Below, piece after piece: positions 6,149 to 6,194 of a stretch of 6,194 nt of DNA. The stretch covers positions 370 through 6,563 of the forward strand of contig MGOE01000124.1 of NCBI GenBank assembly GCA_001797035.1, given 5' to 3'. Both the position numbers and the translations under genes were made by a program. Origin of the DNA: Chloroflexi bacterium RBG_16_72_14 (GTDB lineage: Bacteria > Chloroflexota > Limnocylindria > Limnocylindrales > CSP1-4). The notes beneath the pieces were generated by a model, which searched no databases, was not told the origin of the DNA, and worked only from the letters and a program-made list of their open reading frames with translations. The first letter of the stretch is position 1, and every line of letters begins with the position of its first letter.

Positions 6149-6194
6149 CGACGGCCCGCGAGCCGCGGGCATGGTCGACGCCGGCGGGCCGTCG
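6149..6194. repeat. 11-bp perfect inverted repeat after rdgB, possible terminator stem
   Basis: CGACGGCCCGC (6149-6159) is the exact reverse complement of GCGGGCCGTCG (6184-6194), with 24 bases between. The right arm ends at the window edge, so the repeat might extend further. It begins 17 bases after the rdgB stop, where a terminator is expected, but no T-run can be seen. Confidence 0.55.
6154..6170. terminator. Possible GC-only terminator hairpin nested in the larger inverted repeat
   Basis: GCCCGCG (6154-6160) pairs perfectly with CGCGGGC (6164-6170) around a 3-base AGC loop. This stem competes with the 11-bp outer repeat and with a 5-bp stem, GCGGG (6133-6137) with CCCGC (6145-6149). No T-tract follows, so classical intrinsic termination is not shown. 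High-GC bacteria do use T-less hairpins, but chance pairing in such GC-rich DNA is also likely. Confidence 0.35.

Noticed and set aside
6132..6194. Possible tRNA or start of a further gene in the tail
   Set aside because: No acceptor stem, anticodon or T-loop pattern could be made out, and the 63 bases are too short to support a gene.
1..6194. Mobile element, CRISPR array, phage or defence genes
   Set aside because: No transposase, integrase, repeat-spacer pattern or attachment site was seen; all genes look like ordinary chromosomal ones with uniform codon use. MazG here is the housekeeping NTPase, not part of a toxin-antitoxin locus.

Overview
The window is a stretch of very GC-rich bacterial chromosome, with GC at nearly all third codon positions. 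It has two divergent gene groups and almost no spare sequence. The lineage cannot be fixed from the window. I lean towards a high-GC Chloroflexota bacterium, with Actinomycetota as the alternative. The reasons are the membrane-anchored SurA/PrsA-like chaperone with no lipobox and the MazG protein that seems to carry a leftover piece of a YabN-type methylase domain. This lineage call is inference.

Left part, minus strand (1-1691): an ABC-2 type export pair of the Wzm/Wzt (TagG/TagH) class. The permease (825-1691) is followed by its ATPase (828 down to base 1, running off the window). The two are coupled by a 4-base GTGA overlap. Such pairs export undecaprenyl-linked O-antigen, teichoic acid or similar surface glycans across the cytoplasmic membrane. 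The actual glycan genes are not in the window.

Middle (1692-1820): a 129-bp divergent intergenic region that must hold the start signals for both groups. Only weak -10-like hexamers are visible.

Right part, plus strand (1821-6131): a tight four-gene run. It comprises a membrane-anchored SurA/PrsA-like peptidyl-prolyl isomerase/foldase with three parvulin-like modules, mazG (NTP pyrophosphohydrolase), rph (RNase PH) and rdgB (ITP/XTP pyrophosphatase). The gaps are 20 bp, a 4-base ATGA overlap, and 2 bp, so an operon is likely. MazG and RdgB both remove unwanted nucleoside triphosphates, and RNase PH trims tRNA 3' ends; rph-rdgB adjacency is common in bacteria. The foldase works outside the membrane on exported proteins and is functionally separate from the other three. 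The tail (6132-6194) holds overlapping GC-rich inverted repeats that may act as a terminator.

I do not see a clearly new biological system here. The points most worth a second look are the half-methylase N-terminus of MazG, the three-module foldase with only one module that looks catalytic, the changed phosphate-binding motif of RdgB, the 14-bp in-frame repeat at the start of rph, and the inverted repeat at the right edge.
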